A stretch of 6,207 bases of DNA. Origin: Bacteroidales bacterium. GTDB taxonomy: Bacteria; Bacteroidota; Bacteroidia; Bacteroidales; UBA7960. The translations under genes and the position numbers were made by a program. The notes under the pieces are model-generated. The model was not told the origin of the DNA. It saw only the letters and a list, made by a program, of their open reading frames with translations, and searched no databases. Numbering within the stretch: the stretch's first letter is position 1; every line of letters begins with the position of its first letter. Below are positions 1 to 6,157 of this stretch, one piece after another. The stretch covers positions 1-6,207 of the forward strand of contig PWNY01000068.1 of NCBI GenBank assembly GCA_003557805.1, written 5' to 3'.

Positions 1-310
1 GACAGTGGCTGCAGCTGTTGCGGGCGTATTCTGCACTCTCTCTTTTAGTACCCTTGAAGGCTTTACCTTCTGGGAACTGCATGTATTTGCCCTTCTGGAT
101 TTTACTGCTTCAAACCTGTTGCTGCCACTGGGTGGGCTGTTAATAGTTCTCTTTGTGGGTTGGTATATGAAGCGTGCCGATGTATTGGACGAGATATCCA
201 ACTCCGGGGCACTGAAAGTATATCTTTTCAAGGTCCTTATGTTCATACTTAAGTTTATTGCACCGGTAGCAATCGCAATTGTGCTTTTGGATAGTTTAGG
301 AATAATATAA
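1..310 (+). CDS. NSS-family sodium-dependent transporter, C-terminal fragment (5' end outside window)
   Basis: This is the last ~102 residues of an integral inner-membrane symporter that imports an amino acid or similar small solute together with sodium. The reading frame is open to the window edge (first full codon at base 2, Thr), so the GTG at base 5 is an internal valine and not a start. Three hydrophobic stretches are visible, counted from that GTG: about residues 2-16, 27-53 and 72-98. The middle one contains LLDFTASNLLLPLGGLLIVL followed by GW, a stretch characteristic of bacterial neurotransmitter:sodium symporters (LeuT/TnaT/MhsT-like). Ending soon after the third segment would fit the 11-helix bacterial form, but helix numbering is an inference because the N-terminal part is missing. 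The stop lies 15 bases before the next symporter gene, so the two are probably co-transcribed. Substrate cannot be told: the binding-site helices are not in the window. Confidence 0.88.
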   Translation, partial: TVAAAVAGVFCTLSFSTLEGFTFWELHVFALLDFTASNLLLPLGGLLIVLFVGWYMKRADVLDEISNSGALKVYLFKVLMFILKFIAPVAIAIVLLDSLGII

Positions 311-325
311 AAATCTCAATTACCA

Positions 326-1786
326 ATGACTGACACACAGGAACAAACAACCAACGGAGTCGAGGAGACTATCACTTCCGTTGGCTCATCCTTTCTGGAA
401 GGGCTGAACAACATTATATCAATGTATAATGAATATGTGGGGGGTTACCTTCTGCTATTCATCTTAGTGCCTGCCGGGGTATTTTTTGCATTCAAGTTCA
501 GGTTCCTGCATGTCAGGAAGTTCTGGCACTCATTTGCAATACTTGCCGGGAGATATACAAAGAAGGGTGAGTCAGGCGATGTAAACCACTTCAAGGCGCT
601 AACCACTGCACTTTCAGCAACTGTAGGAACCGGAAATATCGTTGGCGTGGCACTGGCCATATACTGGGGAGGACCCGGTGCCGTATTCTGGATGTGGGTT
701 ACCGGGTTTTTCGGGATGATGCTCAAAATGGTTGAATGTACCCTTGGTCTTAAATACAGGAAATTCAATCCTGACGGTACAGTATCCGGCGGTCCTATGT
801 ATTACATGGAATACGGGCTCAAGGACAAACTAGGCAAGCATGCAAAGACGCTTGCCTACATCTTTGCCGGCGCAGCAGTGCTTTGTTCGATGGGGACCGG
901 TAACATGGCCCAGAGTAACTCCATGACCGATATTCTGAACTCCACTTACAGCATACCCAACTGGGCAAGCGGCCTGGTAATTACAGGGCTTGTGCTGCTG
1001 ATCGTGGTAGGCGGGCTTAAAAGGATCGCTGAGGTTACCTCAAGACTTGTCCCGTTTATGGCTGTAATCTATTTTATAGCGGCTGTCTTTGTGGTTGTCC
1101 TGAATATTGAAAACCTTGCCCCGGCGATAAACCTTATCTTCACTGATGCTTTCACTGGTACGGCGGCGGCAGGAGGCTTTGTCGGGTCAGCATTCATACT
1201 CACGCTGACAATGGGTGTAAGACGGGGGCTTTTCTCTAATGAGGCGGGCCAGGGTTCTGCTGCAATGGCCCATGCGGCTGCAAGGACCCGCTACCCCATG
1301 CGTGAAGGCCTGGTAGCCAGCCTTGAACCTTTTATTGATACCCTTTTTATCTGCACTCTTACTGCAATTGTGATAATAATGACAGGAGCCTGGTCGCATG
1401 ATGCAGCTGAAGCCGGTGTTTCATTAACGGTACTTGCCTTTGAACTTGGTCTTGGAAAGGTCAACCTTGGTTTCCTTGCATCTCATATAATTGCTGTTGG
1501 CCTTATGCTATTTGCATTTTCAACCATAATTTCCTGGTCATATTATGGTTCAAGGGCGGCCCAGTACCTGTTTGGATTCAAGGCTATCCAGAAATACTAC
1601 TATGTATATGCAGTTTTCGTATTCCTGGGTTCAATATGGGGTCTGGAGCTTGTCTGGAACTTTGTGGATATGGTAATTACCTTTATGACAATACCCAACC
1701 TTATAGCAATACTGCTTCTTACCCCTGTCATAAAAAAGGAGATAAACGACTATTTCAGCATGCCTGATTATAAACAAAGGAGCTGA
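326..1786 (+). CDS. AGCS-family sodium:alanine/glycine symporter
   Basis: This is a complete 486-residue inner-membrane symporter of the alanine or glycine:cation symporter (AGCS) family, which takes up small neutral amino acids with sodium. The family signature is present at residues 115-124 (GGPGAVFWMW), preceded by ATVGTGNIVGVA at 98-109, the broken helix that forms part of the substrate/sodium site in this LeuT-fold family. Other family blocks are GGPMYYM (155-161), GVRRGLFSNEAGQGSA (297-312) and FSTIISWSYYG (398-408). About eleven hydrophobic segments can be counted between residues 39 and 468, after a polar ~38-residue N-terminus. The length is normal. ATG at 326 is the first start after the upstream stop and gives the full N-terminus; no clear Shine-Dalgarno sequence precedes it. 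It follows the NSS gene by 15 bases and is followed by a strong hairpin, so it is probably the last gene of a transport operon. Alanine versus glycine preference cannot be decided from sequence. Confidence 0.96.
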   Translation: MTDTQEQTTNGVEETITSVGSSFLEGLNNIISMYNEYVGGYLLLFILVPAGVFFAFKFRFLHVRKFWHSFAILAGRYTKKGESGDVNHFKALTTALSATVGTGNIVGVALAIYWGGPGAVFWMWVTGFFGMMLKMVECTLGLKYRKFNPDGTVSGGPMYYMEYGLKDKLGKHAKTLAYIFAGAAVLCSMGTGNMAQSNSMTDILNSTYSIPNWASGLVITGLVLLIVVGGLKRIAEVTSRLVPFMAVIYFIAAVFVVVLNIENLAPAINLIFTDAFTGTAAAGGFVGSAFILTLTMGVRRGLFSNEAGQGSAAMAHAAARTRYPMREGLVASLEPFIDTLFICTLTAIVIIMTGAWSHDAAEAGVSLTVLAFELGLGKVNLGFLASHIIAVGLMLFAFSTIISWSYYGSRAAQYLFGFKAIQKYYYVYAVFVFLGSIWGLELVWNFVDMVITFMTIPNLIAILLLTPVIKKEINDYFSMPDYKQRS

Positions 1787-1815
1787 TATATTTTGTAACG
1801 GGATAGGATCTGATT

Positions 1816-1851
1816 AATGGTCCCCGGTGTTATAGTATGCCGGGGATCATT
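1816..1851 (+). terminator. Strong hairpin after the AGCS gene, likely transcription terminator
   Basis: The core stem TCCCCGG (1821-1827) pairs with CCGGGGA (1840-1846). The pairing extends outward through 1816-1820 with 1847-1851 (one G.T pair) and weakly inward to 1830/1837, leaving a loop of about six bases. It starts 29 bases after the AGCS stop and sits in the longest clean gap between genes in the window. It lacks a proper T-tract: the bases just downstream are TCATTGTTATATAA. Termination is therefore an inference from position and stem strength. It could also be an mRNA-stabilising 3' stem. Confidence 0.55.
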
Positions 1852-1882
1852 GTTATATAATAAAAAGAGATAAAAAACAGTT

Positions 1883-1890
1883 TAACTTTG
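1883..1890 (+). promoter_or_regulatory. Candidate Bacteroidota-type -7 box (TAACTTTG)
   Basis: TAACTTTG matches the TAnnTTTG -7 consensus used by the primary sigma factor of Bacteroidota. It lies between the upstream terminator-like hairpin and the ATG at 1904, in an A/T-rich stretch. No TTTG-like -33 element is seen at the usual ~20-base spacing (the nearest TTG, at 1850-1852, is too far), and the implied 5' untranslated leader would be only a few bases. It is the only plausible promoter seen for the OstA-like/M16 unit, but the support is a single short motif. Confidence 0.38.
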
Positions 1891-1903
1891 CAGTTAAATA
1901 TAT

Positions 1904-3415
1904 ATGCCTGTGAACAGAGTCCCGGTTCTTATGCTTTGCTTTTTTGTCCTGGCATCAATGATGTATCCGCAGGATGAAAGAACCCCGATTGACTGGGAAG
2001 CATCGAGTTTTGAGTTTGACCGGCGTATAGGCGAAGATGTTAGGAGGCTTCTTGGAAATGTAGTCTTTAACCATGAAGATACCAGGATGTTCTGCGATAG
2101 CGCCTACCTCTATTCTGAGGCAAACAGCCTCAGGGCATTCAGCAATATCGTGATCGAGGTCAGCGATACCGTCACCATGTACGGGGACCGGCTTTTTTAT
2201 GATGGCAACAGGAGATGGGCCGAACTTACCGGTAATGTAAGACTTACGGATCCGCAGATGACCCTTTATACAGATTACCTGGAGTATGACCTCGATAATA
2301 ATACCGCCACCTATACCCAGGGCGGCAGGATTGTTGATGCCTCCAATGAACTTCAGAGCCTTTGGGGTTTTTATTATGCAGACGACAAGGAGTTTTTCTT
2401 CCGGGATGATGTCCTGCTGGTAAATCCTGACTATATAATGGAAACCGACACCATGAGGTACAATACTTCAACTGAGATTGCATATTTTTTCGGGCCCACA
2501 ACAATAACAAGCGATGATAATGTGATATTCTGCAGGAATGGCTGGTACGATACCCAGAGGGACATTGCGCGGTTCAGCAGGGACGCGTTCTTTACCAACA
2601 GGGAGCAGTCGATGACAGGTGATTCGGTTTTTTATGACAGGAACAGGGCATACGGCAGGGCCGAAAGCAATGTGGTTATAAGGGACAGCATTGAGAATGT
2701 TATAATTACAGGGCATTTTGCAGAACATTTTGAGAATGAGGGTTTGTCTGTTGTTACAAGAGAGGCTGTGATGACTGTAATTGCTGAGGGGGACAGCCTG
2801 TTTTTGCATGCCGACACACTCAAGTCGGTATATGATGAACAAAGGGACGACAGGCGGGTTTTTGCATACAGGCACGCCCGCTTTTACAGGCAGGACCTTC
2901 AGGGACTCAGTGACTCCATTGTGTACCTTATGACGGATTCACTGATTCACATGCATTATGAGCCAGTGCTATGGTCGGACTCCTACCAGCTCACGGCTGA
3001 TCATATAGAGGTAAAGACAACCGAGGACGAGGTTGAGTGGATTAAGCTTCATGATGCCGCCTTTATAATATCCGAGGAAGGCACAATCGGGTACAACCAG
3101 ATGAAGGGGAGGCAGATGAAGGGTCATTTCAGGGACAATTCACTATGGAGGGTGGATATAGATGGCAATGGTGAAACAATCTTCTATATAAGGGAGTCTG
3201 ACGGAGACCTGGTCGGGATCAATAAGGCGGTTTCATCCAATATAATTATTTTTGTTGATGGCACTGAGATAACAGGTATACAGTTTGTAAGACAACCCGA
3301 GGCAACCCTGTACCCCCCCGGTGAGCTCAATGAAGAAGAAAAGCTGCTCAGGGGCTTTCGCTGGCTGGAACACAGGCGCCCGCTGAACAAGGACGATATA
3401 TTTGACTGGAGGTAA
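1904..3415 (+). CDS. OstA-like (LptA-fold) exported protein, probable LPS transport/envelope factor
   Basis: This is a 503-residue protein with an N-terminal signal peptide: Arg5, a hydrophobic core VPVLMLCFFVLASMM (6-20), and likely cleavage near residues 20-24, so it should be periplasmic or envelope-associated. The rest is a succession of short beta-strand motifs with a D-x-hydrophobic-x-Y pattern: CDSAYLY (64-70), GDRLFYD (94-100), TDYLEYD (123-129), TDTMRYN (181-187), GDSVFYD (239-245), SDSIVY (336-341) and ADHIEV (365-370). This is the expected look of the OstA/LptA beta-taco fold, whose known members carry lipopolysaccharide across the periplasm. Residues 62-116 and 208-261 appear to be two copies of one module. 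The C-terminal part (from ~400; GINKAVSSNIIIF at 438-450, then LLRGFRWLEHRRP at 481-493) resembles the conserved tail of OstA-like proteins in Bacteroidota. The start at 1904 is favoured because starting at Met10 would remove the charged region of the signal peptide. It is followed after 30 bases by an M16 peptidase gene. The family call is firm; a direct role in LPS export is inferred. Confidence 0.82.
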   Translation: MPVNRVPVLMLCFFVLASMMYPQDERTPIDWEASSFEFDRRIGEDVRRLLGNVVFNHEDTRMFCDSAYLYSEANSLRAFSNIVIEVSDTVTMYGDRLFYDGNRRWAELTGNVRLTDPQMTLYTDYLEYDLDNNTATYTQGGRIVDASNELQSLWGFYYADDKEFFFRDDVLLVNPDYIMETDTMRYNTSTEIAYFFGPTTITSDDNVIFCRNGWYDTQRDIARFSRDAFFTNREQSMTGDSVFYDRNRAYGRAESNVVIRDSIENVIITGHFAEHFENEGLSVVTREAVMTVIAEGDSLFLHADTLKSVYDEQRDDRRVFAYRHARFYRQDLQGLSDSIVYLMTDSLIHMHYEPVLWSDSYQLTADHIEVKTTEDEVEWIKLHDAAFIISEEGTIGYNQMKGRQMKGHFRDNSLWRVDIDGNGETIFYIRESDGDLVGINKAVSSNIIIFVDGTEITGIQFVRQPEATLYPPGELNEEEKLLRGFRWLEHRRPLNKDDIFDWR

Positions 3416-3445
3416 TATTGCAGGTGGTTATTAAACAAAGACGGG

Positions 3446-4681
3446 ATGATTGATTACAAGAAGTACGTTTTAGATAACGGGTTAAGGGTCATTGTTCATC
3501 CGGACAGCACCACACCCATGGCTGCTGTAAATATCCTTTATGATGTCGGGGCAAGGGATGAGGAGCCCGGAAGAACTGGCTTTGCACACCTTTTTGAACA
3601 TCTTATGTTCGAGGGTTCGGTGAACGTACCCCGTTTTGACCAGAACCTGCAGAATGCAGGCGGGGAGAACAATGCATTTACCACCAATGACATAACAAAT
3701 TATTACATCTCTTTGCCTGCACAGAACATAGAGACCGCTTTCTGGCTGGAGTCAGACCGGATGCTTGGTTTATCCTTTTCCGAGGAGAAGCTCCGGACAC
3801 AGAAGAATGTTGTAATAGAGGAGTACAGGCAGTCATACCTTAACCAACCATACGGGGATATATGGCTGCTGCTGAGGTCGCTTGCATACAAGGTACATCC
3901 TTACCAGTGGGCAACCATTGGCAAGAATATTGACCACATAAAGGAGGCAGAATTAAATGATGTTAAAAGTTTTTTCAGCAGGTATTACCACCCCTTAAAT
4001 GCAATACTTTCAGTTGCTGGTGACGTTGACCCCGAAAGGATATTCGAACTGGCAGGCAAGTGGTTCGGGGATATACCACCCGGAGTAACCCATAAGCGTG
4101 GTCTTCCACAGGAGCCGGCACAAACAGAATTAAGACGGAAGGATGCTAAAAGGGATGTCCCCCTGCACCAGATTTACATGGCTTTTCATATGTGTGGCCG
4201 CCCTCACCCTGACTTTCATGCCACGGACCTTATAAGTGATATTCTGTCGGGTGGTGAATCTGCCCGGCTTCCTGCAAGGCTTGTTCATGACCGCAAACTG
4301 TTCAGTGAGGTTAATGCTTTTGTTACAGGCAACATTGATCCCGGTTTGCTTGTTGTAACCGGAAAGCCACACAATGGAGTTGATATTGAAAAGGCCGGGG
4401 ATATGCTTTGGAAGGAGGTTTCAGATATTGTTCACAATGCTGTTGAGTACCGGGAGCTGGAGAAGGTGAAGAACCGTGTGGAGGCAACACATACCTTCTC
4501 CAACAGTAATATTCTGGCAAAGGCAATGAACCTCGCATACTATGAACTGCTCGGAGATGCATCCCTGTATAATTCACAGATTGAGGCATATTCCAGGGTA
4601 GGCCAGGAGAGGATAATGGAAGCGGCCGGAAGGGTGATCAGGAAAGAGAACATGTCATTGCTTAATTACGGCCTTGTATAA
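3446..4681 (+). CDS. M16 family zinc metallopeptidase, catalytic (HxxEH) subunit
   Basis: This is a 411-residue peptidase of the insulinase/mitochondrial-processing-peptidase family (M16B size, one ~45-kDa half-clam). The inverted zinc motif is intact: His48-Leu-Phe-Glu51-His52, with Glu51 the expected catalytic base and the two His as zinc ligands. Glu126 in NVVIEEYRQ (121-129) is the likely third ligand, ~74 residues downstream. The N-terminal domain also shows GGENNAFTTNDITNYY (72-87), the usual substrate-edge strand, and RYYHPLNAILSVAGDV (179-194). The C-terminal inactive domain runs from about 215. The Arg/Tyr pair expected there in a self-sufficient M16 enzyme seems absent: the equivalent stretch VHDRKLFSEV (280-289) has His and Glu in those places. 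There is no signal peptide; the protein begins directly with the first family strand (VLDNGLRVIV, 8-17), so a cytoplasmic site is expected. The ATG at 3446 is fixed by an in-frame stop at 3413-3415 with no other start codon between. It lies 30 bases after the OstA-like gene and 57 before its probable partner. Confidence 0.95.
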   Translation: MIDYKKYVLDNGLRVIVHPDSTTPMAAVNILYDVGARDEEPGRTGFAHLFEHLMFEGSVNVPRFDQNLQNAGGENNAFTTNDITNYYISLPAQNIETAFWLESDRMLGLSFSEEKLRTQKNVVIEEYRQSYLNQPYGDIWLLLRSLAYKVHPYQWATIGKNIDHIKEAELNDVKSFFSRYYHPLNAILSVAGDVDPERIFELAGKWFGDIPPGVTHKRGLPQEPAQTELRRKDAKRDVPLHQIYMAFHMCGRPHPDFHATDLISDILSGGESARLPARLVHDRKLFSEVNAFVTGNIDPGLLVVTGKPHNGVDIEKAGDMLWKEVSDIVHNAVEYRELEKVKNRVEATHTFSNSNILAKAMNLAYYELLGDASLYNSQIEAYSRVGQERIMEAAGRVIRKENMSLLNYGLV

Positions 4682-4738
4682 TATTCTTATATTTAGACAA
4701 AACGGCAGTTAACTTAAAAAAAGGTCAAATAACCCAGT

Positions 4739-6016
4739 ATGCTGAACAGAAAGACTCCACCTGAGAGAGAGTATATAGAGGAGGTCCCCTATATAAAACC
4801 AAAAGGTACAAAGCTGGATAATGGGCTTTCTTTGTACTACCTTGAAGGAGGTACTGAAGACTTCGTTAAGGTGGAGTTTGTACTTTTTGCCGGCAGTTTC
4901 TGCCAGGAAAAACCCCTTGTGTCTTTTGCAACAGCTAACCTGCTTAGGTCAGGCAGTTTAAACCACAACCGCCAGCAGATAAATGAACTCCTTGATTATT
5001 ATAGCGCACACCTGCAGGTGGAGGCGATGAAGGATTTTGTCTCGGTAAGCATCTTTGTGCTTAACAAGTACTTGGAGCCTGCAATAAAACTGCTTGCGGA
5101 TATTATTTTCAGGCCAACCTTCCCGGAGGATGAGATGCTCAATTTCCTGAAGAACCAGAAACAGCTACACCTGGTAAACCAGAAAAAGGTGCAGCACCTT
5201 GCAAGGACATATTTTACAGAGCTTGTTTACGGGGAGCAGCACCCCTATGGCTACCGGTTGAAACCAGAGGATTTTGACAAGCCGTCCAGGGATGACCTTG
5301 CCCTGTTTCATAAAAGGTGGTATTACCCTGCCAATGCATTCTGCATTGTTTCGGGGAGGGTGCCTGAGAATATTGAACTCCTGGTTTCTAAATATTTTAA
5401 AGAAGGAGTGATACAGGATGATGGCATTCCACAGCCACCTCAGTATCCCATGCTTAGTTCAGGAAGCAGGAAGGTCTTTCTGGAGGTGCCCGGGGCGGTG
5501 CAGTCGGCCATCAGGGTGGGTAAGCAGCTATTTAACAGGACGCACCCTGCCTATCACCGGCTCAAGATAACCAATGCATTGTTCGGTGGTTATTTCGGTT
5601 CACGACTGATGCAGAATATTCGCCAGGAAAAGGGCTACACATACGGGGTCTTCTCAAATATAATATCATTAAAAAGAAGCGGTTTCTTTTTTATATCCAC
5701 ACAGGTTGGGGCGGATGTCAGAAAGTCGGCACTTGAAGAGATTTACAGGGAGATCAGGGAGCTTAGAAACAGGCCGGCAACGGAATCTGAAATGGAGAGC
5801 CTGCGGAATTATCTCGGGGGTAGTTTTTTGCGTTCCTTTGACGGCCCGGTAGCTCAAAGCGAGCGTTTCAGGGAACTGCTGATTTTCGGGCTTGACTACT
5901 CGCACTTTGATGACTACCTGAAAACACTAAAGACAATTACCCCTGAAGCAATAATGGAAACCGCAGCCGATTACCTCAATGAGGACGGGATGATGGAAGT
6001 GGTGGCGGGGAAGTAA
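4739..6016 (+). CDS. M16 family protein lacking the zinc site, Arg/Tyr-bearing partner subunit
   Basis: This is a 425-residue M16 homologue that has lost the metal site. Aligning LLRSGSLN (68-75) with the LMFEGSVN of the preceding protein puts Phe63-Ala-Thr-Ala-Asn67 where HxxEH should be, so it cannot bind zinc there. It keeps the C-terminal-domain motif SRLMQNIRQEKGYTYGVFS (288-306), with Arg295 and Tyr302 as the conserved Arg/Tyr pair that holds substrate in M16 enzymes, and the preceding FGGYFGSRL. The middle region includes HPYGYRLKPEDF (168-179) and the RWYYPANAFCIVSGRV strand (193-208). There is no signal peptide; a ~20-residue polar extension precedes the first family strand (KLDNGLSLYYL, 25-35). 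In family terms this is the non-catalytic half of a heterodimer such as Sph2681/Sph2682 of Sphingomonas or the alpha/beta subunits of mitochondrial processing peptidase. The gene order next to the HxxEH subunit supports that pairing. Heterodimer formation is inferred. Confidence 0.93.
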   Translation: MLNRKTPPEREYIEEVPYIKPKGTKLDNGLSLYYLEGGTEDFVKVEFVLFAGSFCQEKPLVSFATANLLRSGSLNHNRQQINELLDYYSAHLQVEAMKDFVSVSIFVLNKYLEPAIKLLADIIFRPTFPEDEMLNFLKNQKQLHLVNQKKVQHLARTYFTELVYGEQHPYGYRLKPEDFDKPSRDDLALFHKRWYYPANAFCIVSGRVPENIELLVSKYFKEGVIQDDGIPQPPQYPMLSSGSRKVFLEVPGAVQSAIRVGKQLFNRTHPAYHRLKITNALFGGYFGSRLMQNIRQEKGYTYGVFSNIISLKRSGFFFISTQVGADVRKSALEEIYREIRELRNRPATESEMESLRNYLGGSFLRSFDGPVAQSERFRELLIFGLDYSHFDDYLKTLKTITPEAIMETAADYLNEDGMMEVVAGK

Positions 6017-6074
6017 ATAACCACCCGGGCAGTATAATAAACTGTTTTGTGTTTTAAGCAGGGAGTTATTGCAT
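6017..6074. other. Short non-coding spacer between the M16 operon and the IS end
   Basis: No open frame of note is present. A five-base inverted repeat (GGTGG at 6001-6005 with CCACC at 6021-6025) and a four-base one (CAGT at 6030-6033 with ACTG at 6041-6044) are followed by a T-rich run (6045-6055). Together these might end transcription of the M16 operon, but both stems are too weak to call a terminator. Confidence 0.4.
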
Positions 6075-6083
6075 TAGCCGTTA

Positions 6084-6100
6084 TAATTTAATGTAAATTA
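6084..6100. repeat. A/T-rich perfect palindrome upstream of the IS hairpin
   Basis: TAATTTA (6084-6090) and TAAATTA (6094-6100) are exact reverse complements around an ATG loop (6091-6093). It lies five bases upstream of the GC-rich IS hairpin and may be at or just outside the element's left tip. Seven A/T pairs is a weak stem and chance is possible in this A/T-rich stretch. Confidence 0.4.
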
Positions 6101-6105
6101 GAAAT

Positions 6106-6124
6106 CCACCGTCTTTGACGGTGG
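6106..6124. repeat. IS200/IS605 left-end hairpin (transposase recognition stem-loop)
   Basis: CCACCGTC (6106-6113) and GACGGTGG (6117-6124) are perfect reverse complements separated by a three-base TTT loop. An 8-bp GC-rich stem with a tiny T loop, 33 bases before a TnpA start codon, is the usual form of the left subterminal hairpin recognised as single-stranded DNA by Y1 transposases. The bases at its 5' foot (GAAAT, 6101-6105) are where a guide sequence for the left cleavage site would be expected, but I cannot verify which bases serve. Confidence 0.75.
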
Positions 6125-6157
6125 TAATGTTATGACGGCTATGCCTATATTTGTATT

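Larger units (their letters stand above)
6075..6141. repeat. Long imperfect inverted repeat enclosing the IS hairpin
   Basis: The left arm 6075-6086 (TAGCCGTTATAA) pairs with the right arm 6130-6141 (TTATGACGGCTA) over twelve positions, with one G.T pair at 6082/6134. The arms enclose both the A/T palindrome at 6084-6100, which overlaps the left arm and so competes with it, and the 8-bp hairpin at 6106-6124. In a transcript or in single-stranded DNA this would fold as an outer stem bearing an inner hairpin, and it ends 16 bases before the transposase start codon. In IS200-family elements, secondary structure near the left end is known to limit transposase expression. That this outer stem has that role is inference. 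Confidence 0.6.

Noticed and set aside
5..7. GTG as a possible start of a 101-residue membrane protein
   Set aside because: The frame is open upstream to the window edge and the sequence matches the C-terminal part of a much longer NSS transporter, so this is an internal codon.
445..768. Open frame of 107 codons on the minus strand
   Set aside because: It lies wholly inside the AGCS gene, has no recognisable protein features and no regulatory signals; it is a shadow of the coding sequence on the other strand.
2468..2875. Open frame of 135 codons on the minus strand
   Set aside because: It is antisense to the OstA-like gene, its translation has no coherent domain or signal, and it overlaps another antisense frame; the sense gene explains the sequence.
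4682..4738. Possible separate promoter for the second M16 gene
   Set aside because: The 57-base gap is A/T-rich, but no TAnnTTTG box is found; the genes are more simply read as one unit.
6030..6055. Possible terminator: short stem CAGT/ACTG followed by a T-rich stretch
   Set aside because: The stem is only four base pairs with a seven-base loop, too weak to support a terminator call.
6146..6153. TATATTTG, a perfect TAnnTTTG match before the transposase start
   Set aside because: It ends only four bases before the ATG, so transcription would begin at or inside the start codon, and no -33 element is seen; probably chance in A/T-rich DNA.
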